The notes below the pieces were generated by a model. That model was not told the DNA's origin. It saw nothing but the letters and a program-made list of their open reading frames with translations, and made no database searches. Shown here piece by piece: positions 11,701 through 21,547 of a stretch of 64,000 bases of DNA. This DNA comes from Stemphylium vesicarium (lineage: Eukaryota > Ascomycota > Dothideomycetes > Pleosporales > Pleosporaceae), in contig QXCR01000015.1 in the NCBI GenBank assembly GCA_004380135.1, forward strand, positions 186,001 to 250,000, written 5' to 3'. Each line of letters starts with the position of its first letter. Within the stretch, counting starts at the first letter, position 1. The position numbers and the translations under genes are program-made.

Positions 11701-12363
11701 TACGGTGGGTCTGGACTGGGGCTTTTCATCAGTCGAAAGCTTGCGGCCTTGCAGGGTGGTGAGATCGGTTTTGCATCGGAAGAAAACGTAGGGTCTACTT
11801 TTGCTTTCTATGTCAAGGCCTCCAAGGCACTCCCGCCCAACACTATTACGATTCTTACAGGAACCGATGGGCCCGCGGAAGTCAAGAGCTCCCACATTCA
11901 GCTCTCACCCGCCGCAGTAGAGGATCCTGAACCCCAGGAGAAGCCACAGCTCAGCGTCCTTCTTGTCGAGGACAACTTAGTGAATCAGCGCGTTTTGAAG
12001 AAGCAGTTGGAGAGACACGGCTACAAAATTTACACGGCAGACAACGGACAGGAAGCTTTCGATTTCATCAAAACCACCAGACATTGGAAGAATTTCCCGG
12101 ATTCCGTTGCTACAGGCCCATATATCGATGTCATTCTGATGGATGTGGAGATGCCCATCGTCGACGGGCTGCAATGCGCGAGTATGATACGTACTGCCGA
12201 GAAAGAAGGACATATTGAAAAGCATCTCCAAATAATCGCCGTCACCGCCAACGCAAGGCCAGAACAGCTAAGGCGCGCCACGGAAGCTGGCATGGACGAT
12301 GCGGTGTCGAAACCATTCCGGGTGAAGGACCTCGCGCTCGTCATAGAACAGCTGGGCGCGTAA
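8757..12363 (+). CDS. Hybrid sensor histidine kinase with PAS domains and C-terminal receiver
   Basis: Four exons (8757-9994, 10044-10092, 10141-10926, 10978-12363) give 1152 aa. The order is: an N-terminal PAS-like region with the WADTAPGPISTWP segment common in fungal hybrid kinases; a PAS domain starting near VGVFECTLSGKLTQTNEAF (about residue 415); a second PAS from about 535 (ENAPFGILIFDQ); a HisKA box MTSHEIRNPLSAV with His690; and an HATPase with N-box NLVVNAIKFT, DTGCGMD and GGSGLGLFISRKLA. The receiver begins at VLLVEDNLVNQRVL and carries phosphoacceptor Asp1080 in LMDVEMPIVDG, with a KPF lysine near the end. No membrane segments are visible, so it is probably cytosolic. It would relay phosphate through an HPt protein to response regulators, as in stress signalling. 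The stimulus is unknown. I did not assign it to a numbered fungal kinase group. Confidence 0.93.
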
Positions 12364-12911
12364 AGACGAGAGGACGCCTTCGATACAACCACATAATAAT
12401 ATAGCATAATTGCACTCGGAACTGTACCCCACGCCGGACAGCCGCAATGCTTCGAATCGGCCCCATGAGCAAATATCTCACGCGATTGGACATATACAGC
12501 TGAACTCAGCGCCAAGGCATGGACCTGGAACTTCGTCACCGTCAAAGATGCGCTATACGTGATTGATTATTCACAGTGAAGGTGCGGCTGGCGTACCTTC
12601 CTGTTACGTTTGTTCTCATCTCACCGGGTTGCAATGCTTGGCGTTGCGACACCGCGTCCACCTTGAGCAACTGCGAATTGCATGCGCAACTGCGACTACT
12701 CGCAGTCAATTGCAACTCAAGGCATGACGCATTTGATGCCTAATTACGCTCTTGTACTAAATGCCAGCAGATGAGCTTCGGTTTGGAGGCGCTCTTCTTC
12801 GAGTTGCACGACCTGCATCGGGGCAATTCCCCAGCCAGGTTCTCCGGTCAAGTCTCACCAGAAGCTGAGCCCGGACAAGTATTCGCGGTAGCAGATGCGG
12901 ACTAGTAAGAG
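12364..12911. other. Intergenic, no supported gene
   Basis: About 550 bp between the kinase and the broken coiled-coil gene. The stretch near 12640-12720 repeats short TGCAACTGCGA-like words without forming a regular tandem array. Nothing else was seen. Confidence 0.4.
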
Positions 12912-13734
12912 ATGGAAGCGAAGGAGAGCGAAGAAGGTATAGTACGAGCCACTATCGCGAACCTGAGTCAACGCGACCACTGGAAGGCAAGGGCCGAGAA
13001 CCAGACTAAGATTCTCACGGAACTCGATCAGCGGCCTGCCAAAGATACAGCCCGTGCGAATCTCCCCTACGATACTGTGCGCCGTCTCAATCGACTCTAA
13101 AGCGAGATTGCACGCTTGCGCTCAGAAAATGCACAGCTAAAAGAGTCGTAAGACGGCTGAGCGCGAGAATATACTTTTGGACAAGCGAAATGAAACCAAG
13201 GCCAACAAGCTCAAGGGCGCGAACAAGAAGGTCAAGAATGCCAAAGAAGCTGCTGGCAAAGAGGAGGAAAGGGCCAAGGAAGCTATGGATGCCAAACAGC
13301 GCCATCTCGCCGCTCAACGCAAAATGAAGAAAGAGCGCGACGACGCTCTAGCTGCAATGCAAGAGCAGAGAAAGATCAACGGCGATCTGAGCGCAGCGCT
13401 CAAGACTGAGCAATCCGGAGCTCCACATATGCGCAACGCAGCTGTCGACCCGAACAATACCGTCGTCATCATCCCGATCGAATTTGAAGCCCGCCGCACT
13501 GACATTCAGCGCGTCTTGACGGAGATGGAATGGCACCAGGCCAACTTGACCACGAAGTTCGAGGCGTGGTACAAAGAATGGACTAAGCCGCAGAGGGAGG
13601 AGCGTCGGATTCCCGGTGCGGACTATGCCGAAGACGACAGGAAGAAGCAGGCGAAGCACGACGGCCGGCGCTCAAAGCGTGCCTTGGAGATGGCTTGCCG
13701 GCATGCTGAAGCTCGCTTCAACGGAGAGGCATAG
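12912..13734 (+). pseudogene. Broken coiled-coil protein gene
   Basis: From ATG 12912 the frame encodes a charged helical protein (MEAKESEEGIVRATIANL). It meets TAA at 13098-13100 and again at 13149-13151, although the codons between them still read as heptad-like coil (SEIARLRSENAQLKES). The downstream part is open in the +1 frame from about 13150 to the stop at 13734, again coiled coil (KTAERENILLDKRNETK), rich in Lys, Glu and Ala. It then holds a short non-coil domain (VVIIPIEFEARRTDIQRVL) with a Trp-containing helix. The first stop is a one-base C-to-T change away from CAA (Gln), and the second break needs one inserted or deleted base. No intron of normal size with valid ends removes both. 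I do not recognise the family. It is either a decaying gene or a gene with sequence errors. Confidence 0.6.
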
Positions 13735-14002
13735 GCACATGGGAATATGAGGATGCTACAAGTGCTGAGCAACCTATCCACCGCTTCTACATAATAATGA
13801 AAAGATATACAATCGATGTGAATGAGCTCGAATGCGCAATGGCAGTCTTCAATGTAATTCTAATATGACACTTGTAAGCTAGACAAGATGCTATCCCTGT
13901 GCTTGGCGTCTTCAGCCTCAACCGCCCAAGTCTGACGCACGGCGCACGACCCCCAGACCCACATTGCTCCGCCAAAGCGCACCCGCGACTTGGAGAGCGA
14001 CC
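13735..14002. other. Short intergenic spacer
   Basis: 268 bp between the broken coiled-coil gene and TRS31. No feature other than AT-rich 3' UTR-like sequence was seen. Confidence 0.4.
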
Positions 14003-14909
14003 ATGTCCAACTTGCTTTCACTGAGTCCCTCACACTACTCCACGCGCCAATCCTCCCTCACAAACTTTGAAAGATTTGCAAAGCCTGCATCTGCATCTTC
14101 ACCTGCCGCGACAATCCGCCCGCAATCCAGCCTACAATCGCAGCCAGGAGGACAGCATCTAGCCATGAGCGGGAACACAAGCCAAGGGCCCGGCCTACGG
14201 TTACCTTCGAACAAGAAGACTATATACGACAGGAATCTGAACCGAAGTAAGAATGCGGAGCTGAGTCGGGCGGCATTTGCCTATCTCTTCATTGAGATGA
14301 TCGCGTATGCGCAAAAGGGAGCAAAGGATGTGGGGGACCTAGAGCAGAGGTATGCGACAGACCGTCAAGATGGCATGCTTCAACACAGCACTGCGCAACC
14401 TTGACTCTCTCACCGAGAGCCGAATCACTAACCCACGACGCAGACTAAACACCCAAGGCTACCCCATTGGCCTCCGCCTCCTCGACCTACTCCTCTCCCG
14501 CACAGCCAACCCCCTCGCCTCAATACGACCCACGCGAATCCTGCCTCTCCTCCAATTCATCGCGCAACAACTTTACCGCTACCTCTTCGGCCGACCCGCC
14601 GACGCATTAGAAAAGTCAGGCACCGATCCGGGACAATACATGCTGTTCGACAACGAGCCCATGGTCAACCAGTACATATCGTTACCCAAGGAGCTGTCGA
14701 GTCTGAACTGTGCGGCGTTCGTGGCGGGCATCATCGAGGGCGTGTGTGATGGTGCGGGGCTGCCGACTGAGGGCGTAACGGCGCATAGTGTGGGCGAGGA
14801 AGAGGGCAAGGATGGGAAGGGGCTATGGCCGGGGAAGACTGTGTTTTTGATCAAGTTTAAGCCTGAGGTGCTCGAGAGGGAGGAGATATTGGGGAGGGGT
14901 GGGGGTTGA
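14003..14909 (+). CDS. TRS31: TRAPP complex subunit Trs31 (TRAPPC5)
   Basis: Exons 14003-14349 and 14444-14909 (intron 94 bp) give 270 aa. After a Ser/Pro/Gln-rich N-terminal extension of about 70 residues comes the Bet3/Trs31 fold. It has the conserved KKTIYDRNLNRSKNAELS start, the helix FAYLFIEMIAYAQK, LNTQGYPIGLRLLDLLLSR, and the later CAAFVAGIIEGVCDGAG helix. Trs31 is a core subunit of the TRAPP complexes, which activate Ypt1/Rab1 and tether vesicles in ER-to-Golgi and intra-Golgi traffic. The insertion EEEGKDGKGLWPGKT precedes the last beta strand, as in other fungal Trs31 proteins. The start was chosen at the first in-frame ATG after a purine-rich context. The longer N-terminus than in yeast or animals is common in filamentous fungi. 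Confidence 0.88.
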
Positions 14910-15485
14910 GGTCGAGATGTGGTAGGGGGGAGGGAGGACGCACACTATGAATGTTTGCATAGCGAGGCGTTATGGGCTAGGCTGCACTCGCATCTACAGG
15001 TCGTTATGAAGACATTGATTCATTCTGTTGTAATCTTGAAATATTCCTGTGTTGAAAGCTGCGCGACGATAGGCTCTCCGGTTGCTCCGAACTACGTGCG
15101 CTGCGGGACTTTTCTGGGCATGGGTCATGCTATTTCGTCGCGGACTAAAGTTTTGGGTTTGATATCACCGACTACTGCATGTAGCAAGCGCGTCAACACG
15201 CGATGGTTGTGGCGATGACAAATGTCACCCGGTGGGATGCCATCCCAGGTAAGCTGGTGCTAAGCAAACGTGGAAGATTCTACAACATCGCGCCCCAGCA
15301 ACTTCATAAGCAGCGATAAATCCATCTTCGTGGCTTTCACGGCACCGAACTTGGAGCCTCCTCACGATACACACTCCTACTGCAACACAACCCGCATAGA
15401 GCAAAAGATATACTCACAGCAAAAAAAAAAGATACACACCACCCGCACTCAAGCCTCGCGACCAACCCTCGCCAACACCACAACC
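14910..15485. other. Intergenic between TRS31 and thioredoxin
   Basis: About 575 bp. It ends in an AC-rich leader with a ten-base A run at 15421-15430, just ahead of the thioredoxin start. No gene or regulatory motif could be supported. Confidence 0.4.
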
Positions 15486-15968
15486 ATGCCAACAGAAATC
15501 TCAGCACCACTGCACTTCCGCACCCTCCTCAATGCGCACACATACCTCATCGCAGACTTTTACGCAACATGGTGTCCGCCCTGCAAACAAATTGCGCCCG
15601 TGTACGCCCAGCTCTCCAGCACGCATTCCGTAGCGGGGAAATTTGCTTTCGTCAAAGTCAATGTCGATGAGCAGAGAGAACTCGCCGGCCAGTATGGTGT
15701 CACGGCTATGCCTACTTTTATGCTGTTCAAGGACGGAAAGAAATTGGACGAGATTAAGGGCGCGGATGTCAGGAGATTGAAGGGGGTGATCGAAAGGGTT
15801 GCTGAGGAGGTTAAGGCGATGGGTGGGAAGGTGAAGGAGAAGGTGGAGAAGGTGGAGAAGAAGGTGGAGAAGGTGGAGAAGAAAGAAGAGGCAGAGGTAG
15901 AGGAGAAGACGGTTAGTGGGAGTTATGGGATGACGGGTGGGAATAATTGGAAAATGTCGCTGAATTGA
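15486..15968 (+). CDS. Thioredoxin with Lys/Glu/Val-rich C-terminal tail
   Basis: An intronless gene of 160 aa. Residues 1-105 form a thioredoxin fold with active site W29-C-P-P-C33, the segment FAFVKVNVDEQRELAGQYGV, and the cis-proline loop TAMPTF. The usual thioredoxin motif is WCGPC; here Gly is Pro, which in other family members changes redox potential. Thioredoxins reduce protein disulfides in the cytosol. After the domain, about 50 residues form a repetitive charged tail built from KVEKVEKK units (DNA repeats of GGTGGAGAA near 15838-15890), probably a single long helix. The last residues are MTGGNNWKMSLN. There is no signal peptide from ATG 15486. The next gene downstream also has a thioredoxin fold but acts in the ER. 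Confidence 0.85.
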   Translation: MPTEISAPLHFRTLLNAHTYLIADFYATWCPPCKQIAPVYAQLSSTHSVAGKFAFVKVNVDEQRELAGQYGVTAMPTFMLFKDGKKLDEIKGADVRRLKGVIERVAEEVKAMGGKVKEKVEKVEKKVEKVEKKEEAEVEEKTVSGSYGMTGGNNWKMSLN

Positions 15969-16401
15969 TTCAGGAACGGTGAGCCCGTTTGGGACTTGAT
16001 GCAATACACGGATGTCAAGGAGGACTACAGATATGATACCCTAAAATTGATCTTTTTGACGTATCGATAAGCTAGCTCTGCTTTGTCAACCCCCAAGATG
16101 CATACAGTGATATTCGTGCTGGCCAAGACAACAGGCGACGACCAATGTTATTTTAGGATATTATGAGCTAAAATGATTAGAATTGCAAACTGTTTTCACT
16201 GCGCCATGACGCGTTGTTATGGTAATGTTGGATTTGTAAACTTGTCAGACGCGTAACAGAGGACACCTTTCATGCTAAGCGATCGCCACCTCAGGACCCT
16301 GATAGCCGCTCTAGCTCCTTCTCCATAGTCCCCACCGCTCTTCAACATAAGTTTGGAGCTCCAATTCTTTCACTTGAGCTGCAGCACTCAAATCACATAC
16401 A
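15969..16401. other. Intergenic, PDI promoter region
   Basis: About 430 bp between the thioredoxin and the disulfide-isomerase genes. No recognisable UPR element or TATA box was found by eye. Confidence 0.35.
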
Positions 16402-17545
16402 ATGTTGTTCCGCAATTTAATACCCGCAGCCATTGCGCTGCTCCCCGCTATCGCCTCGGCATCTGCCGTCATCGACCTCGAGCCCTCCAACTTCGACGAC
16501 ATCGTCCTTAAGTCCGGCAAGCCCGCTCTTGTCGAGTTCTTCGCCCCCTGGTGCGGCCACTGCAAGAACCTCGCTCCCGTCTGGGAAGAGCTCGCTACCG
16601 TATTCCAGCATGCTGGAGACAAAGTCAGCGTCGCAAAGGTCGATGCGGATAACCACAAGTCGCTGGGCAAGCGTTTCGGCGTCACGGGCTTCCCCACGCT
16701 CAAGTGGTTCGATGGAAAAAGCGATAAGCCCACCGATTACAAGGGCGGACGTGATCTTGAGAGCTTGAGCAAGTTCATCACAGAAAACACATCTGTCAAG
16801 CCCAAGGTCAAGGGCAAGCTTCCTAGCCAGGTTGTTTACCTCGATGACAAGAGCTTCAAGGAGAAGGTTGGAAAGGACCAGGATGTGCTTGTTGCCTTTA
16901 CTGCCCCATGGTGCGGACGTATGTCTTCCGATCTCATTGCAGCCTGGAGTCTATAACTAACAATTTCCAGACTGCAAGACTCTCGCTCCCATCTGGGAAA
17001 CCCTCGCCAATGACTTCGTCACCGAGCCCAGCGTCCTGATCGCCAAGGTTGACGCCGAAGCCGAGAACTCCAAGGCCCTCGCTCAAGAGCAAGGCGTCTC
17101 GTCCTATCCCACCATCAAGTACTTCCCCAAGGGCTCCACTGAGCCCCTCCCATACACTGGCGCCCGCACCGAGAAGGACTTCATCGACTTCCTCAACGCC
17201 AACGCTGGCACCCACCGTGCCGTCGGCGGCGGTCTTGATGCTACTGGTGGCACCATCGAGGCCTTCAACAGCATCATCGAGAAGTTCCAGGACTCATGGG
17301 CCGACGGAACCGAGGAGGCCAAGACCATTGCTGCGACTCTGCAGGACAAGTACGCACAGTACTACGTCAAGGCCTTCCAGAAGCTCAGTGCCAACGAAGG
17401 ATACGCTGCCAACGAGCTCACCCGTTTGAAGGGCTTGATCGCCAAGGGCAACTTGGCGCCTGAGAAGATGGATGACCTGATGAGCAGGAGCAACATCCTG
17501 AGGAAGTTCATGGGTGATGCCGCAGAGGAGAAGTCTGAGTTGTAA
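16402..17545 (+). CDS. Protein disulfide isomerase, ERp38/TigA type
   Basis: Exons 16402-16918 and 16971-17545 give 363 aa. The 52-bp intron splits the His codon of the second active site. A signal peptide (MLFRNLIPAAIALLPAIASA) precedes two thioredoxin domains with active sites APWCGHC at about residues 49-54 and 169-174. Next come the cis-proline loops VTGFPT and VSSYPT, then an all-helical C-terminal domain (from about residue 265) of the ERp29/ERp38 D-type. This domain order (a, a', D) is that of fungal TigA/ERp38, an ER-lumen oxidoreductase that forms and shuffles disulfides in secretory proteins. The protein ends in KSEL, a non-standard variant of the KDEL/HDEL retrieval signal. The WCGHC joined across the intron confirms the splice. 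Confidence 0.93.
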
Positions 17546-17808
17546 ACACATTCGTTCCTTTGGGAACAGGTGACGGCGGAGGATGTTGATACCAATGGCA
17601 CGAACGTGCCATGATACGAAGGGAGAGAATACACATGGTGCAAGAGCGCTGTGTATGATTATGAGAATGACAGGCGTAAACAAACATGCTAGAATCAAAT
17701 TCAATACCCAATTTGTAATCGTATATAAGTGATCTACCATTTAACGCCAACGATTGTGAAAGGACATGCGACCTGCGCTTTGTAGTAGTGCGGTTTCGCT
17801 CTGAGACA

Positions 17809-18168
17809 TTATTTTCCTGAGCCAGAGCCCTTGGATCCCTCGCCACCTTGAATGGTGGCTTCCAGGTTATCCAGCCGCCGCGACATGTCATCCACTGTAT
17901 CAAGATTAGCATCCGACCCATCAAGTTTGGATTAGCACGACATCAGACTTACTTTTGTTCAGAAGTTCGCTGCTGATGGTGGTGAATTTGGTGTTGAGTT
18001 GGTTTAGGAGATCGTCAACAACGGCTGTAAGCTCACCGGAGCTTTCGGGGTTGCTTGATACGACAGACTGGAGGCTGATTCAGCTGGTAAGAACATACAT
18101 GTGATTGCCAAGGTACGTACTGCGGAGTCGCTCTGTGTGCGCTCCCCGAGCGGTTGCGGTGTCGCCAT
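17809..18168 (-). CDS. Heat-shock-factor-binding-protein-1-like coiled-coil protein
   Basis: Three small exons (18168-18121, 18067-17953, 17894-17809) with 53- and 58-bp introns give 82 aa, close to the size of HSBP1. The core ELTAVVDDLLNQLNTKFTTI then SSELLNKMDDMSRRLDNLEA matches the HSBP1 pattern. That pattern is a hydrophobic heptad helix with the conserved FQTMSDQI-like and MSxRLDxLE segments. HSBP1 forms coiled-coil trimers, binds the trimerisation domain of heat-shock factor in animals and has a role in WASH/endosome assembly; the fungal role is unclear. The gene is divergent from EBP2, with 331 bp between the starts. It is easily missed because no exon is longer than about 115 bp. Confidence 0.8.
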
Positions 18169-18499
18169 GTTCGAATATGTGTATGGTGACTTTGGAGTGG
18201 GAACGCAGGGTGATGACACAGTACAGCTCAGACCCTGAACCAGTAAAGCCCAAGTCAAAAGTTCGGTGTCGTACCAAGAGGCTTGACTGCGGTGAACACT
18301 GAGCCTCACGAGAGCACGTGGTCTTCGCCGCGGCCTCTTGCCTGTTTGGTAGGCGGTCAGACTAGCGCGGACGCTAAAATGTTTCTGCGCCGAGAGTTCG
18401 AACTCGTCGAATTAATTTTTGGGAAGCTTTGACGTCTGATCTCATACAACGCCCACTACACATTACTCTTCTCTGTCGCGCGCGCAAATAATATTCGAC
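18169..18499. other. Bidirectional promoter between HSBP1-like and EBP2
   Basis: 331 bp separate the two start codons, so both promoters must fit here. A palindromic GAGTTCGAACTC at about 18394-18405 resembles a tRNA T-arm, but no matching acceptor or D-arm exists. Confidence 0.45.
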
Positions 18500-19869
18500 A
18501 TGGGAAAAAGCAAGCTCAAGGCCGCGCTCCACACCCAGCAGGGGCGCAACGTCAAGCTCGAGAAGCAGCGCAAGTACGAGAAGGAAGCCCAAAAGCGGAA
18601 AGAGAAGCGCGCTGTCGAAGAGGCCCGGCAAAAGGCAAAGGCCGAGGGAACCAAGGATGCTGAGGATGGTGGCGTTCCTGTGCCGCTAGACGAGGTAGAG
18701 GTCAAGGTCAATGGCAAGGCGAAGAAGTCGAACAAGGGCGAGAAGGAACAGGCCAAGTCGCCAAAGTCTGCGCCTGCAGTCAAGGAGCCCGAGTGGGAGA
18801 CCGAGGGCAGCGAGGACGAGGACGAGGACGCGAGCGACGAAGATGACGCGTCTGAGCAGCCTGCGCTGAACCTTGCGCACCTCGACGACAGCGAAAGCGA
18901 CATCAGCTCGGATGAGGAGGAGATGCAGGCCGAGGACAACGAGGGGGAACAGGATGGAGATGAGGATACTGGGGACGACGACGACGACGAGGAAGAAGAG
19001 GACGACATCGCGCTCTCAGACCTCGACTCTGTCGCATCAGACGAAAAGGGCGATATCATCCCCCACCAGCGCCTTACAATCAACAACACCGCCGCGCTCA
19101 CTGCAGCCTTGAACCGCATACAACTTCCTTACTCAAAGCTCGCTTTCTCTGAACATCAGTCCGTAACTACCGACGAACCTGTCGACATCCCCGATGTCGA
19201 GGATGATCTCAACCGTGAGCTCGCATTCTACAAGCAGTGCCTGTCCTCTGTCAAGGATGCACGGAAGAAGTTGAAGAAGGAGGGTGTCTCGTTCTCGCGA
19301 CCAGCGGATTACTTTGCTGAGATGGTCAAGAGCGATGAGCACATGGGCAAGATCAAGCAGAAGCTGATCGATGCTGCGGCTGGCAAGAAGGCCGCTGCTG
19401 AGGCGCGAAAGCAGAGAGACTTGAAGAAGTTTGGCAAGCAGGTCCAGGTTGCCAAGATGCAAGAGCGCGCCAAGGAGAAGAAGGACACCATGGAGAAGAT
19501 CAGCACCCTCAAGAGGAGTAAGTTTTCCACCCATAAAGACGGCTCAGAACGTAGACTAATGACGTAACAGAGAGACAGGGCGCGGACATCACATCCACCA
19601 ACGAGGAAGACCTTTTCGACGTCGCCGCTACCGCCGACGACTCCAAGTCCGACCGCCGCGGCAAGGGTGGTGACGGCAAAGCATTCAACGCTAAGCGCCA
19701 GAAGAAGGACACAAAGTATGGTTTCGGAGGCAAGAAGCGACACGCTAAGAGCAACGACGCGAAATCTAGCGGAGACGTTCGAGACTTTTCCTCGCGAAAG
19801 ATGAAGGGCAAGCCCAGCGGCGGAGCGAGCAAACGACCTGGTAAGGCGAGGAGGGCGAAGAACCACTAA
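18500..19869 (+). CDS. EBP2: rRNA-processing protein Ebp2
   Basis: Exons 18500-19517 and 19571-19869 (53-bp intron) give 438 aa. The N-terminus is basic (MGKSKLKAALHTQQGRNVKL), followed by a long acidic region (about residues 95-180, runs of Asp and Glu). The conserved Ebp2 core follows: LPYSKLAFSEHQ, DDLNRELAFYKQCLSSVKDA, FSRPADYFAEMVKSDEHM and a basic helix. The C-terminal motif YGFGGKKRHAKSND is a hallmark of the EBNA1BP2/Ebp2 family. Ebp2 is a nucleolar factor needed to process 27S pre-rRNA and assemble the 60S subunit. The length is similar to yeast Ebp2. The last residues, KARRAKNH, are basic, in keeping with nucleolar location. Confidence 0.92.
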
Positions 19870-20410
19870 GTGATATACAGTCGTATCAGGAGGAAGCGGT
19901 CAGGGGGGAAGGTGTCATGTTCTGCATGCGTACGGCGCTATGGCGTTCTGGGAACGAGGACAAAAAGAAAGCCATGTATTTTAAGAGTTGAGTCTTTTTT
20001 ATATCACAGCGATACCAATATGTACTTGTTTGTACGAGTGTCTGAAGTCCTCCTACACTCCCGCTACTTCGCCCTTGGACTGGCCCGTGTATCGTCCGGG
20101 CGACTACATACCGCGCAGACCAGCACTTTCGCGCCTCGGGTTCCCTATCGAAGCCTCGTAAGTCCGTTTGCAGAGGTGAAGGGGCGGGTTTATACCGCCC
20201 TTTGGTGCCTTCACATGTGATGGCGCGATAAGAACAAAGTGCAAACGGCCCAGGCTACAGCGCCCACGCTCTATCTTGTCTAAAAAAAGGCTTACCTCAC
20301 AGCTATGATTGAATTTCTCAACTACACCTCACCCTAACTATTCCAAGCCCACCCAGTTACCCCGCGATTCAATCAACAAACGAACAGCCAAACTCCCTCA
20401 ATCACCCAAA
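19870..20410. other. Intergenic, no supported gene
   Basis: About 540 bp between EBP2 and the next plus-strand gene. A 116-codon open frame at 19870-20220 has no recognisable domain, and I do not call it. Confidence 0.4.
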
Positions 20411-21232
20411 ATGTCCGACCGCATCCTCTTCGACTTCGCGCCCTACACAGCCTCCTCAACCTCCAACGTCGATCTACCCCTCACCGGCTACCGCAAGCCG
20501 TCCGACTCCTTCAACGTACCTTCCGTCGTCTCCGGCACAATCTGGTACCTCTGCACCATCAAACCGCACACCGACAGCCACACAATCAACGGGCCCGTAA
20601 AAACCTTTTTGCACCTCCTCCCTGAGATCGAAGCCGTAATTAGCAACTCGCCGCGCGCCATCGACAAATTGGAAGCCTTGCGAGAAATCGAAAACATCTG
20701 GGGCGAGCGCGAGAAGAACCTTGAGTTTGACGTCGGCGGGTTTAAGCGCTTTGTCGTCGAGGGGCAGAGGGGTACGTATACGGTTTTGGAAGTTGTGCGC
20801 GAGGTAGACAAGGAGGTCAGGGATGTGCTGCCGAGTCCGGTCTACACTGTTGTTTCTGTGGGTCCGCTTGTGCATGGTGCTGTGTTGAAGGCGAGGAAGA
20901 AGAAGGGGGAGAAGAGGCTGATTCCTCTTGGTGATGATGGGGGGGAGGGGAAGAAGCCAAAGGGGTATGCGGCTACGACGAGGCTTCATGGGTCGTGGGT
21001 TGAAAGGAATAAAGCGATGCTGGTTGCCAAGGAGATTATGGACGAGATGCTGAGGGATGAGGAGAATGTTAAGGGGAGTGAGAGGTGGGAGACTGGGGGT
21101 AAGGGTGGGGGTATTGTTATGGCGATGAGTCCCACGAAGATGTGGGAGGTTAGGGTGCTATATGAGGATTTGGCTGTTATGAGGGCGGGAGTCGAGGCGG
21201 GGATTGAAAGGGAGGGCGTGGGGTGGCGGTAG
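20411..21232 (+). CDS. Conserved-looking protein of unknown function, 273 aa
   Basis: The start is placed at 20411, where CAAAATGTC is a good fungal initiation context; the frame is open upstream. The protein (MSDRILFDFAPYTASSTSNV) has mixed alpha/beta composition with no signal peptide, membrane segment or motif I recognise. Features visible are a Lys-rich loop (KARKKKGEKR, about residues 158-167), a region rich in Gly and acidic residues, and a Gly stretch near residue 238. Codon use is biased like its neighbours in the first half (C-ending codons) but drifts to G-rich codons after about 20750, giving many GGG runs. It ends at 21232. Confidence 0.6.
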   Translation: MSDRILFDFAPYTASSTSNVDLPLTGYRKPSDSFNVPSVVSGTIWYLCTIKPHTDSHTINGPVKTFLHLLPEIEAVISNSPRAIDKLEALREIENIWGEREKNLEFDVGGFKRFVVEGQRGTYTVLEVVREVDKEVRDVLPSPVYTVVSVGPLVHGAVLKARKKKGEKRLIPLGDDGGEGKKPKGYAATTRLHGSWVERNKAMLVAKEIMDEMLRDEENVKGSERWETGGKGGGIVMAMSPTKMWEVRVLYEDLAVMRAGVEAGIEREGVGWR

Positions 21233-21547
21233 AATGGAGAGGCGTGGAGGTAGTCAGTGTGGTTTGGGGGTCGGATGGTGAAAGATTGAGTATGTGAAGG
21301 CCTCCTGGGTCAGCTTTGGGGTTTGAGACGCATGGGTTTCGATGTACTGAAGGGCTTCAGGCGCAGACTGGACACCTTGATGTGTGTCTCCATTACTTGT
21401 TCACCTTTGGCATGCTACTAGTTGGTAATCGACTATTGGCCCTGGACACATCATATCTCACAACTTTTACAACCGTTGCATCCACGTTGAAGTATATATT
21501 ACTATATCAGCGACCAGCACTAATATCACCACCAGCCCACCACTCCA
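21233..21547. other. Convergent intergenic spacer
   Basis: 315 bp between two convergent stops. It holds 3' UTR sequence of both genes; no feature was seen. Confidence 0.35.

Noticed and set aside
13145..13165. A 20-nt intron with a GTAAGA donor to rescue the coiled-coil gene
   Set aside because: Far below the smallest introns in this window (46 bp), and it leaves the TAA at 13098 unexplained.
18380..18410. GAGTTCGAACTC palindrome resembling a tRNA T-arm
   Set aside because: No matching acceptor stem, D-arm or anticodon arm could be folded upstream.
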